Shown: positions 33,726 to 43,990 of the stretch, one piece after another | Layout: every line of letters starts with the position of its first letter | Numbering within the stretch: position 1 is the first letter of the stretch | Assembly (NCBI GenBank): GCA_030247855.1 | Contig: JAPDRN010000069.1 | Span: 123,426 to 187,425 of the forward strand | DNA: 64,000 bases | From: Knufia peltigerae | Lineage: Eukaryota; Ascomycota; Eurotiomycetes; Chaetothyriales; Trichomeriaceae | Direction: 5' to 3' | Made by a program: the position numbers and the translations under genes | Notes under the pieces: generated by a model | Database searches by the model: none | The model's input: the letters and a program-made list of their open reading frames with translations, nothing else | What the model was told of the DNA's origin: nothing

Positions 33726-34869
33726 ATGTGCAAGAGATGGTCAAGACTCGGTCTTTGATGGAACAGTTTCAAAACCCTAGATAGACAAAGGGCGGAATGG
33801 AACTGATACGAAAGAGCATTAGTTATTGTCGTAGTGTAAAAGATCAAAACACTCCATGAATTTCAGATCCTAGGGAGGGAAATGTCGACATTGTAGTAAA
33901 CTCTTGAGTCACACTCTCTCGGACGTACACGGGCTGAACCATACATTCCTTCTTGTGTTATTCGGCATACAAAAGCAAGTATCTGTGTATCGAGATGCTG
34001 CCATGCCGTCTTCTTCCCTGCGGGAAGGTTTACTCAGTTGTGTGGACTGGTCGAACGGCTGGCCCATTATCATAACAGATATGATTCCCGAATTTTTCGT
34101 CGTTTGCACCCTGATGCATTCGATATCCCACTAGAAGGAGGACATGCCGTAATGGTTTGGCGACGATGGGGACATATACAACTAAACATTCTGCTTGGAG
34201 TTGGGATGTTTTGGTCGTTGTCACAGGAACAGCACAAAGGACCAGGTTGTGGTCCATGACAAAAAAAGCATTGGAAAGAGGTGAAGCTATCGACGATTCG
34301 ATTCAATGCCCCGCGACTCCCAAGGAGTTGAGTTGATGTGCTTTGTTTCGTTTTGGTTTTGCAGTAATAGTATCTCACCCATATTTACAGTGCGGAACGA
34401 GACACGTCGCTCGAATGTACAAGATTCTCAAGGTTTCACAAGGGGTTAACGCCAAAAAAGAAGGGGAAAACAAGGGAAACAATAACGCTTTACTTTTAAA
34501 CTGGTCAGGATCGTGAAAGAACAAAACAACACACCAAGACACTAGTAGATTTACCAATTTTGATCCCATCGAATCTACCATACGAGTACTGGTATGCAAG
34601 AGTCGGAACCTTGGAAAAGATTCCCAACTGTCACTACACAACCTCTGTCCTACTTGAAGAATCAAAACACTTTCCCCACCATATTCATATCCCCCAAGAT
34701 CAGCCTAGAATTCTCTTGGTGTCGACCTCACAATTGTTTTCTTTCCCCAGGGTTTTTCCTTTTTCTCAATCATGAGCATTGGTACTAGCTCATTTTCACC
34801 AGAGAGAAATCACATTGTGAAAATCGTGCCGCCGACACGCGTCGCCAGGCCACGCTTTTGGGTCACCCT
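33726..34869. other. Convergent intergenic region, PNP_UDP-ankyrin / hydrophobin
   Basis: 1.1 kb with the 3' ends of two convergent genes. Several open frames of 60-100 codons exist but none looks like a protein. Nothing else was seen. Confidence 0.45.
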
Positions 34870-35371
34870 CTAGAGGATGTTCAAAGTGGTGCATTGGAGG
34901 TTGAGAAGACCGCCCTATATGTAGGTTATGGATAGTCAGCAAAAAATTCTTCTTTCTGCAGGGTTCGACTGTAGGTGGACACATACGTTCTGGTCGCCGG
35001 TACAGCACGCAGCGACGTTGTTACCGCAGGCGTCGGTGACGGGAACACCAGCACCGAGGACTGTTGACATTTGGTCAGTGTTTCATTTTGTGTGGCAACA
35101 GAGAAAAGGAAATCTTACTGCCGAGACCCAATGGGCTGCAAGATCCACCGAGGACACCGTCGAGAAGGCCTCCGAGACCCAAGAGACCACCGTTGTTGGA
35201 GTCGGAGGTCGCCTTGTTGGTGTTGCAGCAGGAGATGACCTGGTCGTTGCCGCAGCTCACGTCGGCGGAGGCGCTCCTGACGTAGAGGTCACGCTTGGCC
35301 TGTTCGGTCGGGACGGCCTGGGTCACGGCGGTGAGGGCGGCGATGCCGAAAGCGATGATTGAGGAACGCAT
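34870..35371 (-). CDS. Class I hydrophobin
   Basis: Exons are 35371-35119, 35060-34987 and 34914-34870 (123 aa). A signal peptide (MRSSIIAFGIAALTAVTQA) is followed by the eight-cysteine pattern C-X7-CC-X28-C-X18-C-X6-CC-X12-C, within the class I range. Between C3 and C4 the protein is Gly/Leu-rich (LLGLGGLLDG). The middle reads TDACGNNVAACCTGDQN, joined by the second intron to GGLLNLQC. Hydrophobins are secreted, self-assemble at the hyphal or spore surface and make it water-repellent. The two small introns (58 and 72 nt) were placed by frame and by the cysteine pattern. A TATA box lies upstream. Confidence 0.9.
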
Positions 35372-35523
35372 GTTGATTGAGTTTGGTGTTTGGTGTTTTT
35401 TTTTTAAAAAAAAAACGGAGGGACTTGTGTGTGTGAGAGGTTTGAGAGATGTTCTTGCTTTGTTGAAACGAGAGTGATTGATGAGATGCAGAAACAAGAA
35501 CCGTTCCCTCTGACTTGGACCGG

Positions 35524-35531
35524 TTTATATA
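35524..35531 (-). promoter_or_regulatory. TATA box of the hydrophobin gene
   Basis: On the minus strand AAAGGTATATAAACCGG, about 150 bases before the start codon. An adjacent A/T tract and the position suit a strongly expressed gene. Confidence 0.5.
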
Positions 35532-37554
35532 CCTTTTTTTCTCGTGGCCATGGCTCTCGACGCCCAGCCTTTTGATCTGTTTGTCTTTTCACAACCGCTT
35601 CAATTCCCCAAAGGTCAACAACACTTTGACCCTTCAGGGGCGGTTCATGGCAAGGGACAAAGGAGATTGTTTCCAAGGGTATGACAGTCGATAGCTTGGT
35701 TCCAAAAGGAAATCATCTCGAGCATCAACGATGTCCCTTGACGGCAATGAATCCAAAAGCATCACTCGATCAACATCACTCGCGCACTCCTTTCGTCCAG
35801 TAGCAGGTCCTGTCTCAGTGTCTGTGCAGATATACGTGCGGAGCTTCTCCTTGCATAAGCGCCACATCAATATTGTCTTGGGCCAAGAGGCGGTTCGAGT
35901 CTTCGAGCAAGTGAATGGGCCTGTCAACCATCCGTGCGAGGAAGGCGAAAAGTGTCACTCAACAAGTTCCAGTAAGTCGGGCGGATTCCGTTAGTTTCTG
36001 CAAGGCCAAGGGGGTTTCGAACACTCTCAAGTTCGCCAGCCTTACTCAAGTGATCGACTGACACACACCTCACAGAAACATAGCGGAAACTCTGTACCGT
36101 TCTTTTCTCAATGTACGGAGTACAGCAAATCCTGGCCCTGATCCTGCGCTCTTCAAGGTTTGCTTGGTTGATGCATGGTCGTTTTCACAAGACCGTGCTG
36201 GAAGTCCTTTCAGCTGAGAAGGAATCGAAATCGCCAACCCAAAGTCGAAGTCGGATGCACGAAAGGCACGAGGCCCCTCCCCCCTGGTGATCTGTTGACA
36301 CGGTCATCCCCCGAGCCAAGATTGCCACGAATACTCCCTGGGGGAGATCATGCAGTTTGTACCATGCAATTCTTTCAAGTTTTGCGGTCATGTAAATATC
36401 GAGAATACTCCTATGAGAATCTCGATTCTCATGGGGGGAGTTGCCAAGTCCAATGATCGTCCTGGACGACGTGAATAGTTGGCCCCTCGACTGACATCTT
36501 GGAACCATTCAATTAGTTCTGGAGTAAGCCCGTGACCGTTTTGCTAATGAACCCTCAACATTGGTCCTTTGGACAGGACAGGACGTCCATGTCAGAGCTT
36601 TAGGTCAGTCATGTAGATCCTTTTTTTTGTAGATCTTCCGCCTTTGTGGGGTTTCGGCGCTCGCTCGCTCGGACCAGTAGAAGGAGAACGGGGAGGTCGT
36701 GCACTAGTCAAAGGAGTATGTACGTACATATTGTAGGGTATCGTCTGGTCGATGGGTTTAGACAGCCGTACTTGTGTCGCAGTCAGTGGACGTACGCTCT
36801 CTCTCGCAGCGAAAAGAGCAACATGGTCGACCTTGTCACGAGGAGACCTGCTGCTGTACCGGGTGTGGTTGAAAATGCTACACTCCGAGCACACCGTGGT
36901 GACTTCGTCGTTGAGCGACAAAGAAAAAGATCGGTGGAACTCCCTTGCAGCCTTGTGGAAACAAAGAGAGTCTAGTCGTTGAATTAGAAAAGGAATATGA
37001 CGGGAGATCACTGATCAAACTGAGTTGACACTTTGCGGGTGGCCGAATTGGGGAAGGAATGGCACCTGTCAAGAATCAACCCCTGTTGAGCTGACATCAA
37101 ATAGTAGTAATAATAATACTCCGTAATGGGGGATGGCAACATAGTACTTCCTCAACACTTCACGATCATATCTGTGGGTGGTTGATGTGGTGGCTGTAGT
37201 AATCCGTGGTTCGTAGCAAATTACTCGTCAAGTCGCCCGATGTTGTACAGAAGCAAAACCAAGTTACCAGCAGATACAGTGCTGTATACAAGATGCCCGT
37301 CGAGTCGGCGACGGTATCCACCTGGGCATTCCCGAAATGGGTATACCTTACCTACTCCGTATCTAGGTCAGGGTTATTAGCAAACTAGAGTACGTCTTGA
37401 CATTTGGACGGTTATAATCCGTACCGTCGATCATCTTTTGACATGTCGTCGGTTTGGGTTTGGGTTTTTTTGCGCCAGAATACCGACTTGACATGATCTA
37501 AATCGTGATTACTGCGAGTTTCTAGTTATGACCGTAGGTAGGCAGAAAGACGGG

Positions 37555-37570
37555 CAGACAGACAGACAGA
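37555..37570 (+). repeat. (CAGA)4 microsatellite
   Basis: Four perfect CAGA units in a gene-free region, just upstream of the palindromic motif pair. Confidence 0.8.
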
Positions 37571-37583
37571 CTCGTTATTACTC

Positions 37584-37599
37584 TACGGAGTACTCCGTA
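37584..37599. repeat. Perfect 16-bp palindrome made of two overlapping 9-mer motifs
   Basis: TACGGAGTACTCCGTA equals its reverse complement: TACGGAGTA and TACTCCGTA sharing two bases. Confidence 0.85.
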
Positions 37600-38560
37600 C
37601 TTTTTTCAAGTAATGAATTCATCCTTCTCCTTGAAATTTTTCCCTTGTTGACTCAATAATCTTCTCCTCCTTGGTGAGCGGAGTCGAACTCTCTCCCCTA
37701 TTGTCTCTCTCACCTGTTCTTCCATGTCAAAAACAACGACGGGCGAGCTCTAGTTTCCCCCCCACTTGCGCTATATAATCACGGTCACGATCCGAACTTT
37801 AGAGACATGTAATCCGTAGGCAGAACAGACGTACATATCTTGAGTTCAGGGGGAGAAAAAGAAGGGGAAAAAACAAGTATGGCCTCCTTTACTGGCGAGA
37901 GACGTGGAGTGTGCATCATTTACTGCAGTGAAATTGTCGGTACCTGCCTGGATCACACTCACCTAACGGAGTACCTTGGGTTAGGTACCTAAGTATGGCA
38001 AGCACTCCCCCTTACCATCGGTATCTGAGATAGCTACCTCTAGGTAGGTACTACTCGTACTCTACCTTGTACGAGGGAGGCGTTTTTAGTGAGGGCTGGT
38101 TACTCCGTGTCGAGAGCGTGTCGAAAGCTTCAAGCTAGGCAGTAGTCCACAAGTTCCACACAAAACACGGGGTACTTCCAGGAGAAGGAGAAATCGACAA
38201 CATTCTTCCAATTATCAGGCGGCTGTGGATCAGGTAAGGACGGCTCTCTATGAGCATTTACTCATTCACACTTTTGTTCGTTCAGTCACTAACAACGAGA
38301 CAACAGCTGGGACAGGTCAGTTCTTGAACCAAAGTCTTTCCTATATGCCTTCCGGCTCGATGCAGCAGAGCAAAGTACCGGCCATGCTTGCTTAGCTATC
38401 TAGGGCGTTCACGGCTCAAGCGGGAAAAAGTGTGAATCAAGAAATGAAACGACTCTCAAGGAATACCAATGAATTATCAGTATATACTGCGTGCCATGCT
38501 CATGCTCCAACTAACTTGACCCAGGGATAAAAATAAACGCCGTACCCAAGACACACTTCA

Positions 38561-40290
38561 TTAATCCACAATCTTCGCAGCCAAAGCAAGCTCCTCAATC
38601 TTGGCCTTTCTCTGTTCACTCCTGATCTTCAATTCAAACTTGAAAGGGAGTGGACCGCCAATGACATTGCTGGTCCTCAACTTCGGGTCGGGCCACTGGA
38701 GACTGCCATCAGGATTTTTATTGGGCTTCATCGTGAAAGCCCAAAGGAGAGAACCACACGCGACCAACAACTCGGCTTCGGTGATTTCGATACCAGGACA
38801 CATGCGTCGGCCGCGACCGAATCCATGGTAACCCAAGAGTCGAGGATAGACTGTGAGAGGTTCTTGGTAGGTTGGGAACTCGGGTTGAAGCCAGCGTGCA
38901 GGGTTGTATGAGTTGGCGTCGGGGTAGATTTCCTCGTTGCGGGCCATGGAGATGTCGACCGCGTGCACCACGGCACCCTTGGGGATGTAGTATCCTTCAT
39001 AGCTGTCGTCTTCGGTCACGAGTCTGGGGACACCGAGTGGGACGGGCGGCAACCAGCGGAGAGTTTCTTTGATGCATGCGCGGAGAATGGGCAAGTTAGG
39101 AGAGTCGCTGAGGTCGACAATGCGGTCGTCACCGATGACAGAGTCGACTTCGGCGCGGGCCTTGTCTTGCCATTCTGGGTTCAGGACCATCATCATGAAG
39201 AAGCCGTAGAGTGGACCACCGATGGTGAAGATGGCGACCGTGCACAACATACCAACTGCATATGCTGCTTCGTGCTCGTCGAAACCAAAGTCTTTGCCAT
39301 CGCCCTCCTCCGAGGCGTCCTTGCGTTCAAAGTATGATCGTGCGAATGAGACTTCGGCTTTACCTGCGTCCATCTCGGTGCGGACTTGTCGCAGGAGACC
39401 CTTCCACAAACGCTCTTCCCGTTCCCGTCGTTGTCTGCAAGCGATCTTGGAAGTGTTGATCCATTCGGGAAGACGTCCAAGGAATGGGAAGATGTTGGTC
39501 AGAGGTCCACTGGCCGACGGTGAGATCTGTGGGATGAATTCTGCGGCGTTCTTGCAGTGTGCGGCGGCGGAGTTGGGAGAACCGTAGCACATTCTTGCCG
39601 AAATTCGTCCACAGAAGCGGTCGGTCTGAGAATAATGATCAAGAGGGTCTTTGACGAGGTTGTACAAGAATCGCTTCGCTTCCAGAGGAACGTAGCCATA
39701 GTATTGGTTGTTGTAGGCAATGTTCAATGATGTGTGGGCGAACTTTCTCTGCATACGCCAGTGATCTGTCCTTGGTTAGCTTTGTATCAGTGTTTGGTTC
39801 AGACCAGGAACTCACCTCCATATTCCATCAACGGCAGATATTGGGCCATGTTGTGACTTCCAGGCACTGCCGCAACCTCGGGACGTGAAGAATAACGAGA
39901 GGCACGCTTGCAGTAGAGTTCCTGTGCGATATCACCGTTCCCGAGCCAGATGTGCATCTCGCCGCACGTCGTCAGTCTGAAGAGACCGTTGTACTCGTCC
40001 GCCCATTTCTTCATCGAGTTCCATGGCGCAATGGGATCGATGTCGACCCGACCGATGTAAGGAATGGTGCTGGGTGGGCCGGGGACAAGTTTCAATCCTT
40101 TGGGTGGTTTATCCTTGAACAGGAGGTACTGTAGGAACCTGATGAAACCAGGAGCGATCAAAAGTAATGTGGTGATGATCCATTTGTACTTGTAAAGGAA
40201 TGTTACTCCTGGGGAATCGGAGTGGAAGAGTTGCGCCGTGGCATTATTGGGAAAGGAAAGAACGGAGGGGGAAGAATATATCGTTGCCAT
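38561..40290 (-). CDS. Cytochrome P450 (first of two)
   Basis: Exons are 40290-39816 and 39765-38561 (559 aa). An N-terminal membrane anchor (residues about 33-57), a PGPPSTIPYIG hinge, the ExxR motif in KETLRWLPP and the heme motif GFGRGRRMCPG with its Cys are present. The exon join reads EYGG-DHWRMQRKF. The I-helix reads AIFTIGGPLYGFF and lacks the usual (A/G)Gx(D/E)T(T/S), an oddity since that acid-threonine pair helps activate oxygen. The enzyme would sit in the endoplasmic reticulum membrane and need a reductase; its substrate is unknown. It resembles the OrdA-like fungal P450 group. The next gene on the same strand is HIBADH-like. Confidence 0.88.
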
Positions 40291-41518
40291 GGCGGCAAAA
40301 AGGCTTTATGCTGGCAAAGAATGGAATAAAGAGAGAGTAAACGGAGAGGAGCAGGCGGAGGAGAGGGAGGAGCAAATCCCACTACCCTGTATTCTTGTGG
40401 GAGTGAGAATATATATGATTGTAGGTAATAAAAGTCCGTGAGTGTTTTGACGGCGATACGAATAATAAGACTGTACACGGTGTGTCGGGGGGGAAGAAAT
40501 GGAGCAAACATGGACGCACTTGACTCGCCTTACCAAACTCCGGAGTTGTCACCCAATGGCACTCACCACCGACCTGGGCTGTGGTCGGTAGATCACGCGT
40601 TGAACGTGGGCGAATATGGCCCCTTGGACTCGCACAGGACCATCTTGTTCGCCATGGTCTCGGGTCCCGAAAGGCAGTGTCACCCACGAGCCGATAACGA
40701 GTACACAAACTGGATCTGATGGAAAATTTCCAAAATTAGATGGAAGCTAAACCCAAAAGCGTAGCTGGCTCATGGTCGACAGAGACAATTTCCCACGAGG
40801 CTGTCAGTGGGGTTCGAGACTCAAAGATCCAAGACAACAAAACACACAACAACATCTCCTCGGTCACGGTGTCTGTTCAACGCCGCAGTACGGAGTACGA
40901 GCTTACATATCAGTCATTCCACACAGTCACGGGTTTGTTAAGATTTGATCGAAACCGCCTCACAATACTCCGTATTAAATCTGATGACAACGCGAACCGA
41001 AAGGAAAACGGGAAACCCCTGAGTTCCTCCTCCACCTTTTGATTATCCGTATCTGTTCCGATTTTCCACCCCATCGGTAAGCCGTCATCCATGGCATGAT
41101 ACCACAAAATCCCAGGGCCAAGGGCCTCCCGGAGATGGTACCTGACAGCCAAACACGCTAGACTGGCCCATTTTATTACGGACGTTCTCATCATTTGCAT
41201 TAGTTTTCGGACACTTTCCGTCATCTGTTGAATCATCAAATCTCTGACCTTGCAATCCACGGAGACTGGGGAGCATATTCGACGGTACTCCGTACTCACG
41301 CTGGATATTGATTGAGCTCGTTCGCGCTCACTCGTCAACGCATTGCTGTCCTATTGGTTTGCCATTCTCTTTCGATTATTCAAAGACGCATCGTCATGGT
41401 GATATTACGTTGCAGTTTCTGAACATCGTTTCTGTCAAATAATCCTTGCGACTTCAAATCAGAAAAAGGTTGGCATGTTCTGTTTCAAATATAGGCATCA
41501 TCCACCACTGTCAGCATC
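40291..41518. other. Intergenic region upstream of the first P450 gene
   Basis: It holds the P450 promoter and the 3' flank of the HIBADH-like gene. It has three 9-mer copies (40889-40897, 40966-40974, 41286-41294). No gene was recognised. Confidence 0.45.
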
Positions 41519-42636
41519 TCATTTATCTTCTTTGATATCATTGATGTGAAGCCAGACCGATGAGCCATCCCGGTCAATGCATCTTGGGTCTTTCGCCGCC
41601 TTCTTCCACACTTCAATCGCCGCCTCGGCCATTGTTGGCGTTATCCCAACCTGCTTCGCCGCGTCGATCCCGAGTCCGATATCCTTGATCATCATCTGAG
41701 TCTTGAAACCCAATTTCCAATTGTTACTACTGGGAGCGTGTGCGACAACTCCCGGGACAGGATTGACGTGGTCTCCCATGAAGCTCTGGCCCGAAGAGTT
41801 GTGAATGACTTCTTGCAACAACTTTGGGTCGATCCCATTCCTGATACCCATTGCCATCGCTTCCGCAATTACCAACAGGAAAGTGCAGGAGATGTAATTG
41901 TTGCTTATCTTTGCTGCGAGGCCCGCCCCGAGTTTCCCACACCAAAAGAGCTTTTCAGGTTTGCCTAGCATGGTCAAAACGTGATTGATACGGGCGGCGA
42001 CGCTCCCAGCTGATTCAGACTCCGATGGTCGTTCGCTCCCAATCATAAATGAAAGAGTCCCTGCTTCTGCGGCAGGAACACCACCCTGTCAATACACAAT
42101 CAGTATGATGTGGTCCTCCATCACGGTGTTTGTCGCACTGCACTCACCGATACAGGAGAATCCACATAATGACCATGACCAGATGCTTTCAGTGTCTCTC
42201 CAATCTCCCTCGTTGATGCTGATTCTATGGTGCTGCACTCCAGGATCAACCTTTGGGGATTTTTCGGAGCTGCTGAAAGGCCATTTTGTTGGTCTAGGTA
42301 CACCTGTCGGACATTATCCGCCGTCGGGACGATTGACACGACGACTTCCGACGTGATAGCAAGGTCCTTGACTGAGCCTGTGATGACCACCGGGCCTATC
42401 GCCTCGTATTCCGAAACGAATCGTTCGCACGATGGCCGGTGCACGTCATAGATGAACAGAGTCGAAGTTGCAGGTATCTTTTTTCGGATGTTCCCAGCCA
42501 TGGCGTAACCCATGGCTCCTAGGCCTAGAACAGAACGAATGTCATTAGCATTACACGGCGAAAGGTTAGGTAGCCGGGCGAAAATCGCGCCGACTTCCTT
42601 TCCATACTTACCTACAAATCCATAATTGCCGTCCAT
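41519..42636 (-). CDS. 3-hydroxyisobutyrate dehydrogenase-like (beta-hydroxyacid dehydrogenase)
   Basis: Exons are 42636-42612, 42524-42148 and 42085-41519 (322 aa). The N-terminal Rossmann motif GLGAMG is at residues 9-14 and is created by splicing. DSPVSGG, also made by a splice, and the catalytic Lys193 in AAKISNNY are present. This family oxidises 3-hydroxyisobutyrate or related beta-hydroxy acids with NAD(P). There is no mitochondrial presequence: the Rossmann fold begins at residue 5. So it is probably a cytosolic relative rather than the valine-pathway enzyme. It is divergent from an alpha/beta hydrolase, only 378 bases away, and the two may share a promoter. Confidence 0.9.
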
Positions 42637-43014
42637 TTGATTGTTTCTTTCTTACCAACAATCCAAGCGATGCCGAAAAAAAGAGCAAAAGACCACACAC
42701 TGTCTTGTATTGAAAATATGAAACGCAATGATGTCGACGACAATAATGCGACGATGGTTCGAAGGTGGCTGTACGCGGATATGTGGAGGAGGAAGAGGGA
42801 TCAATGGCTTGTACCCCACATTATCATCAATATGCACATCTCCTTTTTGTTGTGGGAGAGTTTGGAGTATTGGAGCAACTTTTTGAGACCTTCTCTCCAT
42901 ACAAGGACTGGAGAGTCTGTGACGAGAGTGCTTCGTCCCTACACATTGTTTTCGCTGACATCGACGGATCGAATCAAGAGGAGAAAGAGCGATTGACCCT
43001 TGTTCTCGCCCATC
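42637..43014. other. Short divergent promoter region
   Basis: 378 bases between the starts of the HIBADH-like and alpha/beta hydrolase genes. Possible shared control. No specific site was recognised. Confidence 0.45.
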
Positions 43015-43875
43015 ATGAATAATAATCATCCTCACAGCCAATTCATCACCCATCCTTCGTCTGGAGAGACCACACATTTTGTTGCTGACTGCCACGCCGA
43101 TCCTTGGAAACCATGCGAGACGATTCTGTTGCAAGGAGGCTTCGGTCGTCACTCTGCGTTTTTCTACCATTGGGTACCGGCACTCTCGAGGCACTACAAT
43201 GTCATCCGACGTGACTTACGTGGTCACGGTTTGTCGAGCGCACCATCGATCCGAGAGAAACCGGAAGCGTACACTCTGGAAACCATATTGTCGGAGATCG
43301 TCGACACCTTGGATCAACTCAAGATTGACAAAGTTCATTTTTTCGGTGAAAGCACTTCGGGGATATTGGGGGAGATCTTCGCGGCTCGTCACCCAGATCG
43401 ACTACTCAGTTTGACAATCTGCTCGAGTCCAACGTACCTACCCCAAGCGGCCCTGGACCTTTTCGCCATGGGCCAACCATCTTGGCCGGAGGCGTGTCGT
43501 ACCCTAGGGTCTCGAGGGTGGGCTCGACGTCTCTCTGAACTTCCGGGGACAATGGCTTCCACCGACCCGGAATACCGAAAATGGTGGCTGGATCAAGTTT
43601 CGATAAGCACCGGCGAAGGACTGGGGAGTTATGCGGAATTCCTTTGTACTATCGACTCGAGACCAGTATTGGCAGACATCAAAGTTCCCATGCTGATCCT
43701 GGCTCCCACCAACAGTGCCGCGACGACCGTGGCGGCACAAAAGGAGATCCAAAAGCAAGTCGGGAGTAATTGTCGACTTGTAGAGATTGACGGCCCTGGA
43801 CATGAGATTTACAACGACGTGGCGGATAAATGTACAAGTGCATTTTTGGACTTTATCAAGTCGATCAAAAGATGA
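43015..43875 (+). CDS. Alpha/beta hydrolase (enol-lactonase-like)
   Basis: The gene is intronless and encodes 286 aa from the ATG at 43015 (an in-frame TTG at 43000 is not used). The fold is clear: LQGGFGRHS, then RRDLRGHGLSS, a nucleophile elbow around Ser113 (FGESTSG), a later strand with MLILAPTNSA and the His in DGPGHEI. The elbow is G-x-S-x-S rather than G-x-S-x-G. It most resembles 3-oxoadipate enol-lactonase and similar small C-C or ester hydrolases. No signal peptide is present. With its divergent HIBADH-like neighbour it may handle a lactone or beta-hydroxy acid, which is an inference from context. Confidence 0.85.
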   Translation: MNNNHPHSQFITHPSSGETTHFVADCHADPWKPCETILLQGGFGRHSAFFYHWVPALSRHYNVIRRDLRGHGLSSAPSIREKPEAYTLETILSEIVDTLDQLKIDKVHFFGESTSGILGEIFAARHPDRLLSLTICSSPTYLPQAALDLFAMGQPSWPEACRTLGSRGWARRLSELPGTMASTDPEYRKWWLDQVSISTGEGLGSYAEFLCTIDSRPVLADIKVPMLILAPTNSAATTVAAQKEIQKQVGSNCRLVEIDGPGHEIYNDVADKCTSAFLDFIKSIKR

Positions 43876-43990
43876 TTTACTTTTCTACTCTCCATGACAT
43901 GTAGCAGCAAATTTTGACAATGACGTTAACACGACTCATGAATTTCTTCAAACAACTCCTACCACTGCATCGGATATCAATGTCGTTATC

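Larger units (their letters stand above)
35372..38560. other. 3.2-kb stretch without recognised genes
   Basis: Flanked by the hydrophobin 5' side and the P450 3' side. It has TACGGAGTA-type copies at 36114-36122, 37117-37125, 37353-37361 and the double copy 37584-37599, with partial ones at about 37970 and 38101. It also has a (CAGA)4 repeat at 37555-37570. Open frames up to 139 codons (36592-37011, minus) have no protein-like features. An unannotated non-coding transcript is possible. Confidence 0.5.

Noticed and set aside
36592..37011. A 139-codon minus-strand frame in the gene-free region
   Set aside because: No domain, no conserved features and no intron signals; it is longer than average but fits chance.
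37660..37715. A tRNA-like GTTCGACTCC / ACCA sequence on the minus strand
   Set aside because: The T-stem does not pair and no acceptor stem, D-arm or anticodon arm can be formed around it.
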